Positions 1 through 4,532 of a DNA stretch of 5,336 nt are shown piece after piece; within the stretch, counting starts at the first letter, position 1; each line of letters begins with the position of its first letter. The position numbers were made by a program, and so were the translations under genes. The notes under the pieces are model-generated. The model had not been told where the DNA came from and ran no database searches. It saw only the letters and a list, made by a program, of their open reading frames with translations. This DNA comes from Alphaproteobacteria bacterium (GTDB lineage Bacteria > Pseudomonadota > Alphaproteobacteria > ATCC43930 > CGMCC-115725): assembly GCA_030040495.1 (NCBI GenBank), contig JASHTP010000431.1, positions 1 to 5,336 of the forward strand, read 5' to 3'.

Positions 1-12
1 AGCAGGTCGATC

Positions 13-720
13 ATGGCGAACAAGGTCTATCCCAGCGCCGACGCCGCTCTGGCCGGATTGCTGCGCGACGGCATGATGATCATGTCGGGCGGCTTCGGCC
101 TTTGCGGCATTCCCGCGGCGCTGATCGACGCGGTGCGCGAAGCCGGAGTGAGGCACCTCACCGTCGTCTCCAACAATGCCGGCGTCGACGGCGCCGGACT
201 CGGGCTGCTGCTCGAGAGCCGGCAGATCCGCAAGATGATCTCGTCCTATGTCGGCGAGAACAAGCTCTTCGCCCAGCAGTTCCTCGCCGGCCAGCTCGAG
301 CTCGAGTTCAATCCGCAGGGCACGCTCGCCGAGCGCATCCGCGCCGGCGGCGCCGGCATTCCCGGCTTCTTCACCAAGACCGGCGTCGGCACGGTGATCG
401 CCGAGAACAAGGATCTGCGCATCTTCGACGGCGAGAAATACGTGCTGGAGCGCGGCCTCGTCGCCGATCTCGCCATCATCCATGCCTGGAAGGGCGACAC
501 CGAGGGCAACCTCGTCTATCGCAAGACGGCGCGCAACTTCAATCCGGTGATGGCGACGGCGGCGAAGGTGACGGTCGCCGAGGTCGAGCATCTCGTCGAG
601 GCCGGCGAGATCGATCCCGACCACATCATCACCCCGGGCATCTTCGTGCAGCGCATCGTGCATGTGCGGCACCCGAAGAAGCAGATCGAGCAGCGCACCG
701 TGCGCAAGCGCGCCTCATAA
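13..720 (+). CDS. scoA: Succinyl-CoA:3-ketoacid CoA-transferase subunit A
   Basis: This 235-residue protein is the alpha subunit of a family I CoA-transferase. With subunit B it moves CoA from succinyl-CoA to acetoacetate in the cytoplasm, giving acetoacetyl-CoA for thiolysis. Family features visible in order are the glycine-rich GGFGLCGIP (26-34) of the CoA-binding fold, VVSNNAG (51-57), SYVGENK (78-84), the GGAGIPGFFT loop (112-121), and a core strand region ADLAIIHAWKGD (151-162) followed by TARNFNPVMA (172-181). Length matches bacterial ScoA/AtoD/PcaI proteins. The ATG at 13 is preceded by a modest AGG at 4-6; only 12 bases of upstream sequence are present, so promoter and earlier operon genes cannot be judged. 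The B-subunit gene follows after 10 nt. The closely related PcaI (3-oxoadipate) and AtoD (short-chain acyl) cannot be wholly excluded, but the sequence reads most like ScoA. Confidence 0.93.
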   Translation: MANKVYPSADAALAGLLRDGMMIMSGGFGLCGIPAALIDAVREAGVRHLTVVSNNAGVDGAGLGLLLESRQIRKMISSYVGENKLFAQQFLAGQLELEFNPQGTLAERIRAGGAGIPGFFTKTGVGTVIAENKDLRIFDGEKYVLERGLVADLAIIHAWKGDTEGNLVYRKTARNFNPVMATAAKVTVAEVEHLVEAGEIDPDHIITPGIFVQRIVHVRHPKKQIEQRTVRKRAS

Positions 721-730
721 GGAGCGGGAC

Positions 731-1381
731 ATGGCCTGGACACGCGAGGAAATGGCGGCGCGCGCGGCCAAGGAGCTGCGCGACGGCTTCTACGTCAATC
801 TCGGCATCGGCATCCCGACGCTGGTCTCGAACTACATTCCGCCCGGCATGTCGGTGCAGCTGCAGAGCGAGAACGGCATGCTCGGCATGGGCCCCTTCCC
901 CTACGAGGGCGACGAGGACCCCGACCTCATCAACGCCGGCAAGCAGACGGTGACCGAGCTGCCGACGACCAGCTATTTCTCCAGCGCCGACAGCTTCGCC
1001 ATGGTGCGCGGCGGCCATATCGACCTCTCCATCCTCGGCGCCATGCAGGTGGCGGAGAATGGCGACCTCGCCAACTGGATGATCCCCGGCAAGATGGTGA
1101 AGGGCATGGGCGGCGCCATGGACCTGGTCGCCGGCGTCAAGAAGGTCGTGGTGGTGATGGAGCACACCGCGAAGGACGAGCCGAAGCTCTTGCATCGCTG
1201 CACCCTGCCGCTCACCGGCGCCGGCGTCGTCGACATGGTGATCACCGATCTCGGCGTCTTCAGCATCGACAAGAAGGCCGGCACCGGCATGGCGCTGATC
1301 GAGCTCGCGCCCGGCGTCACCTTCGACGAGATCCGCGCCAAGACCGAGGCCAGCTTCCGCCTGCAGGCGAAGGCGAGCTGA
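731..1381 (+). CDS. scoB: Succinyl-CoA:3-ketoacid CoA-transferase subunit B
   Basis: This 216-residue beta subunit carries the catalytic glutamate of the CoA-transferase, E47 in the LQSENG motif (44-49), which forms the glutamyl-CoA thioester intermediate. Other family stretches are GFYVNLGIGIPTLVSNY (19-35), MLGMGPFP (50-57), the GGHIDLSILGAMQV block and the GAGVVDMVITDLGVF segment near the C-terminus. The frame is open upstream to 662 inside scoA, but the start at 731 is chosen because an AAGGAG Shine-Dalgarno (719-724) sits 6 nt before the ATG, and the protein then begins like known ScoB proteins. That ribosome binding site overlaps the scoA stop codon (TAA, 718-720), so the two subunits are probably translated in a coupled way, as expected for a heteromeric enzyme. 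Length is normal for the family. Confidence 0.94.
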   Translation: MAWTREEMAARAAKELRDGFYVNLGIGIPTLVSNYIPPGMSVQLQSENGMLGMGPFPYEGDEDPDLINAGKQTVTELPTTSYFSSADSFAMVRGGHIDLSILGAMQVAENGDLANWMIPGKMVKGMGGAMDLVAGVKKVVVVMEHTAKDEPKLLHRCTLPLTGAGVVDMVITDLGVFSIDKKAGTGMALIELAPGVTFDEIRAKTEASFRLQAKAS

Positions 1382-1398
1382 CGGCGCCGCGACTTTGC

Positions 1399-1520
1399 GA
1401 AAAGAACGCATTTAGCGCAGAGGGCGCCAAGCTTGCGCCGAGGACGCGGAGGAGGGACATAGGATTTCCTCTGCGCCCCCTGCGCGCTCTCTGCGTCCTC
1501 CGCGCTGAAATCTTGTTTTC
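1399..1520. repeat. Imperfect inverted-repeat element in a convergent intergenic gap
   Basis: Almost the whole gap between the convergent scoB and folD genes is an imperfect palindrome. Its ends are GAAAAG (1399-1404) and GTTTTC (1515-1520). Inside these, TTTAGCGC (1411-1418) faces GCGCTGAAA (1502-1510), GAGGACGC (1440-1447) pairs exactly with GCGTCCTC (1493-1500), and CGCGGAGG (1445-1452) pairs exactly with CCTCCGCG (1497-1504). The last two pairings use overlapping bases, so the arms can pair in more than one register. Each arm is made of degenerate units of about 9-11 nt such as GCGCAGAGG and GAGGACGCG. The element starts 17 nt after the scoB stop and ends directly against the folD stop codon. 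It resembles interspersed palindromic repeats common in GC-rich proteobacterial genomes; with only one copy in view, its multicopy nature is inferred. The stem plus flanking T-rich ends could terminate transcription from both sides. Confidence 0.65.
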
Positions 1521-2408
1521 TTAGACCGCCGGCTCCGGCAAGCCGCGGCGGCGGCAAGCGGCGATGAGCGTGTTGCGCAGCAGGCAGGCGATGGTCATGG
1601 GGCCGACGCCGCCCGGCACCGGCGTGATCGCGCCGGCGATCCCCAGCGCCTCGGCAAAGGCGACGTCGCCGACGAGCCGGCTCTTGCCGCCGTCGCCCGC
1701 CACGCGGTTGATGCCGACATCGATCACCGTGGCGCCTTGCTTGATCCAGGAGCCGCGCACCAGCTCGGCGCGGCCGGCGGCGGCCACCAGGATGTCGGCG
1801 CGGCGCGCGATCGCCGGCAGGTCGCGGCTCCGGGAATGCGCCAGCGTGACGGTGCAATGCTCGGCGAGCAGCAGCGCCGCCATCGGCTTGCCGACGATGT
1901 TGGAGCGGCCGATCACCACCGCCTCGGCGCCGGCGAGCGTGCCCGTTGTCTCGCGCAGCAGCACCAGGCAGCCCCACGGCGTGCACGGCACCAGCGCCCT
2001 GCCGCCGCTCCACAACCGGCCGACATTCTCGGCATGGAAGCCGTCGACGTCCTTGGCGGGATCGAGCGCGGCGATGATGCGCTGCGGATCGATCTGCGGC
2101 GGCAGCGGCAGCTGCACTAGGATGCCGTCGATGGCGGGATCGGCGTTGAGCTTTGCCACGAGCGCCAGCAGCTCCGCCTCGCTCGCCGCCGCCGGGAGCC
2201 GGTGCTCGAATCCTGCAAGCCCGGCCTCGCGCGTCGCCTTGGCCTTGGAGCGGACATAGATCTCGCTGGCGGGGTCCGCGCCCACCAGCACCGCGGCAAG
2301 GCCGGGAACGATGCCGCTTCTCGCCGCGAGCTCGGCGGCCGCCGCCGCGACGCGCCGGCGCAGCGAAGCCGCCGATGCCTTGCCGTCGATCACACGGGTT
2401 TCAACCAC
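1521..2408 (-). CDS. folD: Bifunctional methylenetetrahydrofolate dehydrogenase/cyclohydrolase FolD
   Basis: This 295-residue cytoplasmic enzyme interconverts 5,10-methylene-, 5,10-methenyl- and 10-formyl-tetrahydrofolate, using NADP in the dehydrogenase step, and so feeds purine and formyl-Met synthesis. The folate domain shows the catalytic Y51-x3-K55 pair in SEIYVRSKAKA, the QLPLP motif (99-103) and KDVDGFH (119-125, with D122). Next come PCTPWG (141-146), the dinucleotide-binding VVIGRSNIVGKP (164-175), and the C-terminal signature PGGVGPMT (265-272). Length and motif spacing match E. coli FolD closely. The start is a GTG at 2408, supported by GGAGGAGG at 2419-2426, ten nt upstream. The first 19 nt overlap the end of the DUF167 gene, suggesting translational coupling as the last gene of the yggT-DUF167-folD unit. 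The TAA stop abuts the inverted-repeat element. Confidence 0.96.
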   Translation of the reverse strand: MVETRVIDGKASAASLRRRVAAAAAELAARSGIVPGLAAVLVGADPASEIYVRSKAKATREAGLAGFEHRLPAAASEAELLALVAKLNADPAIDGILVQLPLPPQIDPQRIIAALDPAKDVDGFHAENVGRLWSGGRALVPCTPWGCLVLLRETTGTLAGAEAVVIGRSNIVGKPMAALLLAEHCTVTLAHSRSRDLPAIARRADILVAAAGRAELVRGSWIKQGATVIDVGINRVAGDGGKSRLVGDVAFAEALGIAGAITPVPGGVGPMTIACLLRNTLIAACRRRGLPEPAV

Positions 2409-2719
2409 GGCGCCAGCGCCTCCTCCATTGCCGCGACCAGCACCGCCGGGTCGCCGGCGACCAGCACCAGCTTGCGCCGGTCGGCGGCGCCGAGCTCGAG
2501 GCTGAGATCGCGCCGCTTGACACGCAAGACCCGCGCCAAGAGCGCCAGCAGCGCCGCGTTGGCCTTGCCCGCCTCGGGCGGCGCGGTCACCGCCACCTTG
2601 AGCGCGACCCTGCCGTCGGCCTCTTCGACCAGGCCCTGGATGCGCTCGGCCGAGGCCTTGGGCTGGAGCCTCACCGCCAGCCGCACGCCGCCCGGGGCCG
2701 CGGCGAAGGGCAGGCGCAT
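2390..2719 (-). CDS. DUF167/YggU family protein
   Basis: This 109-residue protein belongs to the small DUF167 (YggU/UPF0235) family, whose molecular function is not established. Recognisable family features are VRLAVRLQPKAS (12-23), the central LKVAVTAPPEAGKANAALL (40-58), which contains the near-invariant PP-x-G-x-AN core, and the closing RRKLVLVAGDP (81-91). The frame stays open upstream to 3094, but the extra residues are an out-of-frame reading of yggT. The ATG at 2719 gives the normal family length and lies 8 nt after the yggT stop. No strong Shine-Dalgarno is visible before it, only a G-rich GGCGGCG, so expression may depend on ribosomes finishing yggT. The last 19 nt overlap the folD start. 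YggT, DUF167 and FolD genes are often adjacent in alphaproteobacteria, by general knowledge. Confidence 0.9.
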   Translation of the reverse strand: MRLPFAAAPGGVRLAVRLQPKASAERIQGLVEEADGRVALKVAVTAPPEAGKANAALLALLARVLRVKRRDLSLELGAADRRKLVLVAGDPAVLVAAMEEALAPWLKPV

Positions 2720-2727
2720 CGCCGCCG

Positions 2728-3033
2728 TCAGAACCGCGCGACGTAGAACTCGAGCTGGATGAGCTCGCGCTCGATGAACCACAGGATCAGCAGCAGGATG
2801 ATCGGCGAGATGTCGAGGCCGCCGAGATTGGGCAGGAACTGGCGGATCGGCCGGAGCGCCGGCTCGGTGGCGCGATAGAGGAAGTCGCCGATCATGGCGA
2901 CGGGGCGGCTGTAGGTGTTGATGACGTTGAAGGCGATGAGCCAGCTCATCACCGCGGAGATGATGACCACCCACCAATAGATGTGGATCAGCGCGATCAC
3001 GACGTCGATAGCCGGAACCAGGAACCCGCCCAT
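2728..3033 (-). CDS. YggT family integral membrane protein
   Basis: This 101-residue inner-membrane protein belongs to the YggT family (YlmG in Gram-positives and plastids), linked by general knowledge to cell division or osmotic shock but without a defined biochemical role. A first hydrophobic stretch covers roughly residues 5-37 and a second roughly 75-91. The loop between them holds the family signature ATEPALRPIRQFLP (55-68) and GGLDISPI (71-78). A TTG at 3045 in the same frame would add four residues (a duplicated MGGF). I prefer the ATG at 3033 because the G-rich GAGGGGG (3046-3052) touches the TTG directly but lies 12 nt before the ATG. It is the first gene of the minus-strand unit with DUF167 and folD. 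A possible promoter reading TTGCGG, 17 nt, TACCGT lies just upstream but is weak. Confidence 0.92.
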   Translation of the reverse strand: MGGFLVPAIDVVIALIHIYWWVVIISAVMSWLIAFNVINTYSRPVAMIGDFLYRATEPALRPIRQFLPNLGGLDISPIILLLILWFIERELIQLEFYVARF

Positions 3034-3155
3034 GAACCCGCCCAACCCCCTCGCGAAGCCGCGCTACGGTAGCCGCGAGGCCAGGAAGCCGCAAGCCCGG
3101 GGGCAGCGAGCCTTGACAGGGGCGGGGGCCGGCTTACATAGTCGCCGCCCGTCGC
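3034..3155. other. Divergent promoter region between yggT and tRNA-Ala
   Basis: This 122-nt stretch separates yggT, read leftward, from the tRNA gene, read rightward. It must hold the signals for both. The tRNA promoter is recognisable and listed separately. For yggT only a G-rich leader and a weak -35/-10 candidate can be seen. I see no coding potential here beyond shadow frames. Confidence 0.6.
3113..3142 (+). promoter_or_regulatory. Sigma-70-type promoter of tRNA-Ala
   Basis: A perfect -35 hexamer TTGACA (3113-3118) is followed after 18 nt by CATAGT (3137-3142), which matches four of six -10 consensus bases and resembles the TATAGT boxes typical of alphaproteobacterial stable-RNA promoters. 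An alternative -10, TACATA (3135-3140), would have a 16-nt spacer. Transcription would begin near 3149, about 7 nt before the mature tRNA. The segment after the -10 is GC-rich, as in a stringent-type discriminator; that regulatory reading is inference. Confidence 0.7.
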
Positions 3156-3231
3156 GGGGCAGTAGCTCAGTTGGGAGAGCGCGACGTTCGCAATGTCGAG
3201 GTCAGGGGTTCGATCCCCCTCTGCTCCACCA
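3156..3231 (+). tRNA. tRNA-Ala (anticodon CGC)
   Basis: The 76-nt gene folds into a full cloverleaf. The acceptor stem is GGGGCAG (3156-3162) with CTGCTCC (3221-3227), the D stem GCTC/GAGC (3165-3168, 3177-3180), the anticodon stem CGACG/TGTCG (3182-3186, 3194-3198), a 5-nt variable loop, and the T stem AGGGG/CCCCT with loop TTCGATC (3209-3215). The anticodon loop TTCGCAA (3187-3193) places CGC at 3189-3191, which reads the GCG alanine codon. The acceptor stem has the G3:U70 wobble pair that is the main alanine identity element, confirming the assignment independently of the anticodon. The ACCA end is encoded. The gene stands alone with its own promoter and terminator. GCG is a codon used heavily in a GC-rich genome like this one. 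Confidence 0.98.
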
Positions 3232-3235
3232 GATT

Positions 3236-3271
3236 AAAACCCGCAGGAACCGCCTCTTCCTGCGGGTTTTT
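3236..3271 (+). terminator. Strong intrinsic terminator, probably bidirectional
   Basis: A perfect 14-bp stem pairs AAAACCCGCAGGAA (3236-3249) with TTCCTGCGGGTTTT (3257-3270) around a 7-nt loop, and a T run closes it on the + strand (3267-3271). It begins 4 nt after the tRNA CCA. Because the left arm starts with AAAA, the same hairpin read on the minus strand also ends in a T run. It can therefore stop transcripts of the convergent lipoprotein gene, whose stop codon lies about 50 nt away. No other terminator is visible for that gene. Confidence 0.93.
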
Positions 3272-3318
3272 CATCGGAGGCGGCGGGCGACGGGCGTCTG
3301 CCGCGCCAAATCCCTTGC

Positions 3319-3798
3319 TCAGCCCACGAGCGGGTGCTCGCAGGGCGTGTACCAGAGCTGCGCGATGTCGCGCCGGCCGGCGGCGCTGTCCTGCAACATC
3401 ACCACGAAAGTGGTCATCAGCACCTGGCCGTGGCTGTCGGGGTCGGTGGTGTGGAAGCTGCCGATCCGGGCGTAGACCTGCTGGCCGGCGGCGACGGTCA
3501 CGGTCTTGTTCTGCTCCGGCCACAGCCCCTGGCTTTGCGCTTCGATCGTGTAGGTCCCCGGCGGCAGGTCGCAGACCAGCACATGGCCGGGCCCGAGGCC
3601 GCCAAGCTGGTTGCCGTTCGCCTTGATCGGGACCCAGGAGAGGCTCTGCGTAAGGTCGTAGTCGCGATAGACGAAGAGCCGCGCGGTGGCACCTTGCGGC
3701 GGCAGCTGCGCGACGACCTGATCGAAACGCGGCGCCTCGGCGCAGCCCGCGAGCGCCAAGGCGATGAGCACGATAAGCCGCGTCGCCGTTCTTGCCAT
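3319..3798 (-). CDS. Small lipoprotein with DUF2846-like domain
   Basis: This 159-residue protein is predicted to be exported and lipidated. It begins MARTATRLIVLIALALAGC, a type II signal peptide with an arginine-containing n-region, a hydrophobic core and lipobox LAGC, so C19 would become the acylated first residue. The mature part shows the pattern of DUF2846-type lipoproteins: ARLFVYRDYD (39-48), a short turn with GNQLGGLGPGHV (62-73), and DLPPGTYTIEAQS (77-89), suggesting a small beta-sandwich. Its biological role is unknown. The frame extends far upstream to 4458, but the start at 3798 is chosen because GGGAGG (3807-3812) lies 8 nt before the ATG and a signal peptide follows at once. 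A candidate promoter lies in the 86-nt gap before it. Two further cysteines (C76, C153) could form a disulfide in the periplasm; this is inference. Confidence 0.85.
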   Translation of the reverse strand: MARTATRLIVLIALALAGCAEAPRFDQVVAQLPPQGATARLFVYRDYDLTQSLSWVPIKANGNQLGGLGPGHVLVCDLPPGTYTIEAQSQGLWPEQNKTVTVAAGQQVYARIGSFHTTDPDSHGQVLMTTFVVMLQDSAAGRRDIAQLWYTPCEHPLVG

Positions 3799-3823
3799 GG
3801 CCTGCGCCTCCCGTCCCCCTCGG

Positions 3824-3852
3824 CATATGGCAAGGAAGCCGGGACCGGCCAA
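3824..3852 (-). promoter_or_regulatory. Candidate promoter of the lipoprotein gene
   Basis: Read on the minus strand, TTGGCC (3847-3852) matches four of six -35 bases and is followed after exactly 17 nt by CATATG (3824-3829), which matches the central ATA of the -10 box. Transcription would start near 3817, giving a short leader that contains the GGGAGG ribosome binding site. The match is only partial, so the call is tentative. Confidence 0.35.
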
Positions 3853-3859
3853 GACCGGC

Positions 3860-3873
3860 TCACATCGTTGTGA
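3860..3873. repeat. Small perfect inverted repeat downstream of the CBS gene
   Basis: TCACATCGTTGTGA contains a perfect 5-bp inverted repeat, TCACA and TGTGA, around a 4-nt centre. It lies 11 nt past the CBS-protein stop codon and upstream of the candidate lipoprotein promoter. A further TGTGA follows at 3879-3883. It may be an operator or a weak hairpin. It has no T run, so it is not a convincing intrinsic terminator. Confidence 0.4.
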
Positions 3874-3884
3874 CGCGGTGTGAT

Positions 3885-4319
3885 TCAGCTGGCGCCGGCG
3901 ATGAAGCTCCGCAGCGAGCTGGTCTCGTACTCCATCTCGTCGAGCCGCGCCTTGACCACGTCGCCGATGCTGACGATGCCGGCGAGCGCGCCGTCGCGCA
4001 GCACCGGGATGTGGCGGATGCGGCGCTGCGTCATCTCGGCGGCGAGATCGGCGATGTTGTCGCGCGGCGCGCAGGTGAAGACGCGCCGGGTCATCAGCGC
4101 CTCGACCTTGGTGTCGAGCAGCGCCTTGCCAAGACCGGCGAGGCCCTGGACGATGTCGCGTTCGGACAGGATGCCGTCGACGGTGGCCCCGTCCTCGCTC
4201 ACCACCAGGGCGCCGACTCCTTCGCGGCGCAGCATCGCCGCCGCGACCGCGATGCTGGCCTGCGGCGAGACGGTGGCAACCCGGCTGCCCTTGTTGCGCA
4301 GAATGGCTTCGACATTCAT
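3885..4319 (-). CDS. Stand-alone two-CBS-domain protein
   Basis: This 144-residue cytoplasmic protein consists of little more than a pair of CBS domains, which by family knowledge fold together into a Bateman module binding adenine nucleotides or related ligands. CBS1 covers about residues 7-62 and ends with the typical GILSERDIVQGL (49-60). CBS2 covers about 73-130, starting VEALMTRRVFTCAPRDNI (72-89), then RRIRHIPVLRDGALAGIVSIGDVVKA (99-124). The tail EMEYETSSLRSFIAG (128-142) is usual for this small-protein class, in which the second domain is followed by an acidic helix. The start ATG at 4319 is well supported by GGAGGAGG (4325-4332), 5 nt upstream. No enzyme, channel or transporter domain is attached, so its partner is unknown. 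Similar small proteins often respond to energy state or stress, but nothing here shows which signal it senses. Confidence 0.92.
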   Translation of the reverse strand: MNVEAILRNKGSRVATVSPQASIAVAAAMLRREGVGALVVSEDGATVDGILSERDIVQGLAGLGKALLDTKVEALMTRRVFTCAPRDNIADLAAEMTQRRIRHIPVLRDGALAGIVSIGDVVKARLDEMEYETSSLRSFIAGAS

Positions 4320-4387
4320 TGGCGCCTCCTCCAGACGGCCGAGGCGGCCCTGACCGGTGCGGCACAGAGCCGCCCCCTTGAACCGAA

Positions 4388-4399
4388 GCCGGCGCCGGC
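4388..4399. repeat. 12-bp perfect palindrome in the CBS gene leader
   Basis: GCCGGCGCCGGC is a perfect 12-bp palindrome lying between the candidate promoter and the ribosome binding site of the CBS gene. It could be an operator or part of a leader hairpin. Palindromes of G and C alone arise easily in DNA of this composition, so significance is uncertain. Confidence 0.3.
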
Positions 4400-4430
4400 C
4401 GAACGCGACCGGCCCCGACGCACCGGCACA

Positions 4431-4458
4431 AGTCTAGGACGAATCGCCGCCGCGGCAA
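4431..4458 (-). promoter_or_regulatory. Candidate promoter of the CBS-domain gene
   Basis: On the minus strand TTGCCG (4453-4458) is followed after 16 nt by TAGACT (4431-4436), which matches four of six -10 bases. It would start a transcript near 4424 with a leader of about 100 nt. A perfect TTGACA also occurs further upstream (4481-4486), but no -10-like sequence lies at the right distance. Tentative. Confidence 0.3.
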
Positions 4459-4532
4459 GGGCGCATAAAAAGCCCCGCCGTGTCAAAGAGCTGGCGACCG
4501 GTGGCCGGCGCGAGTGATTCGCAATCGCCGGG

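Larger units (their letters stand above)
4320..4532. other. Intergenic region between enolase-superfamily and CBS genes
   Basis: These 213 nt hold the CBS gene's ribosome binding site, its candidate promoter and the palindrome listed separately. The left boundary of the enolase-superfamily gene has no convincing terminator: a T run on the minus strand (opposite 4466-4470) follows a GC-rich stretch, but the possible stem is only about 4 bp. I see no protein-coding signal; long open frames here are antisense or composition shadows. Confidence 0.5.

Noticed and set aside
102..953. Long + strand open frame across scoA and scoB giving an Arg-rich 283-residue product
   Set aside because: It is a +1/+2 reading of two well-supported genes. 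Its composition (Arg, Ala, His runs) is typical of GC-rich shadow frames and no domain is recognisable.
973..2013. Minus-strand frame spanning part of folD, the repeat element and antisense scoB
   Set aside because: It is out of frame with folD and antisense to scoB; it stays open only because of high GC. It is useful only for showing the repeat's coding potential.
2731..3094. N-terminal extension of the DUF167 protein back to 3094
   Set aside because: The extra residues are an alternate-frame reading of yggT, and the family's normal length starts at 2719.
3156..3271. tRNA-associated integration site with a neighbouring genomic island
   Set aside because: No integrase, no repeated tRNA 3' end elsewhere in the window and no shift in base composition next to the tRNA.
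3829..3861. Intrinsic terminator after the CBS gene formed by AGCCGG and CCGGCT on the minus strand
   Set aside because: The stem is only 6 bp with a 12-nt loop, and TCCTTGCC follows instead of a T run.
3860..3873. CRP/FNR binding site
   Set aside because: The half-sites are in the reverse order and separated by 4 nt, unlike the TGTGA-N6-TCACA arrangement of CRP.
4462..4500. Intrinsic terminator downstream of the enolase-superfamily gene ending in a minus-strand T run
   Set aside because: A T run follows a GC-rich stretch, but the best stem is about 4 bp; not convincing.
3792..4517. 241-residue + strand frame antisense to the CBS gene and its upstream region
   Set aside because: The CBS protein on the other strand has clear domains and a strong ribosome binding site; this antisense product has no recognisable motif.
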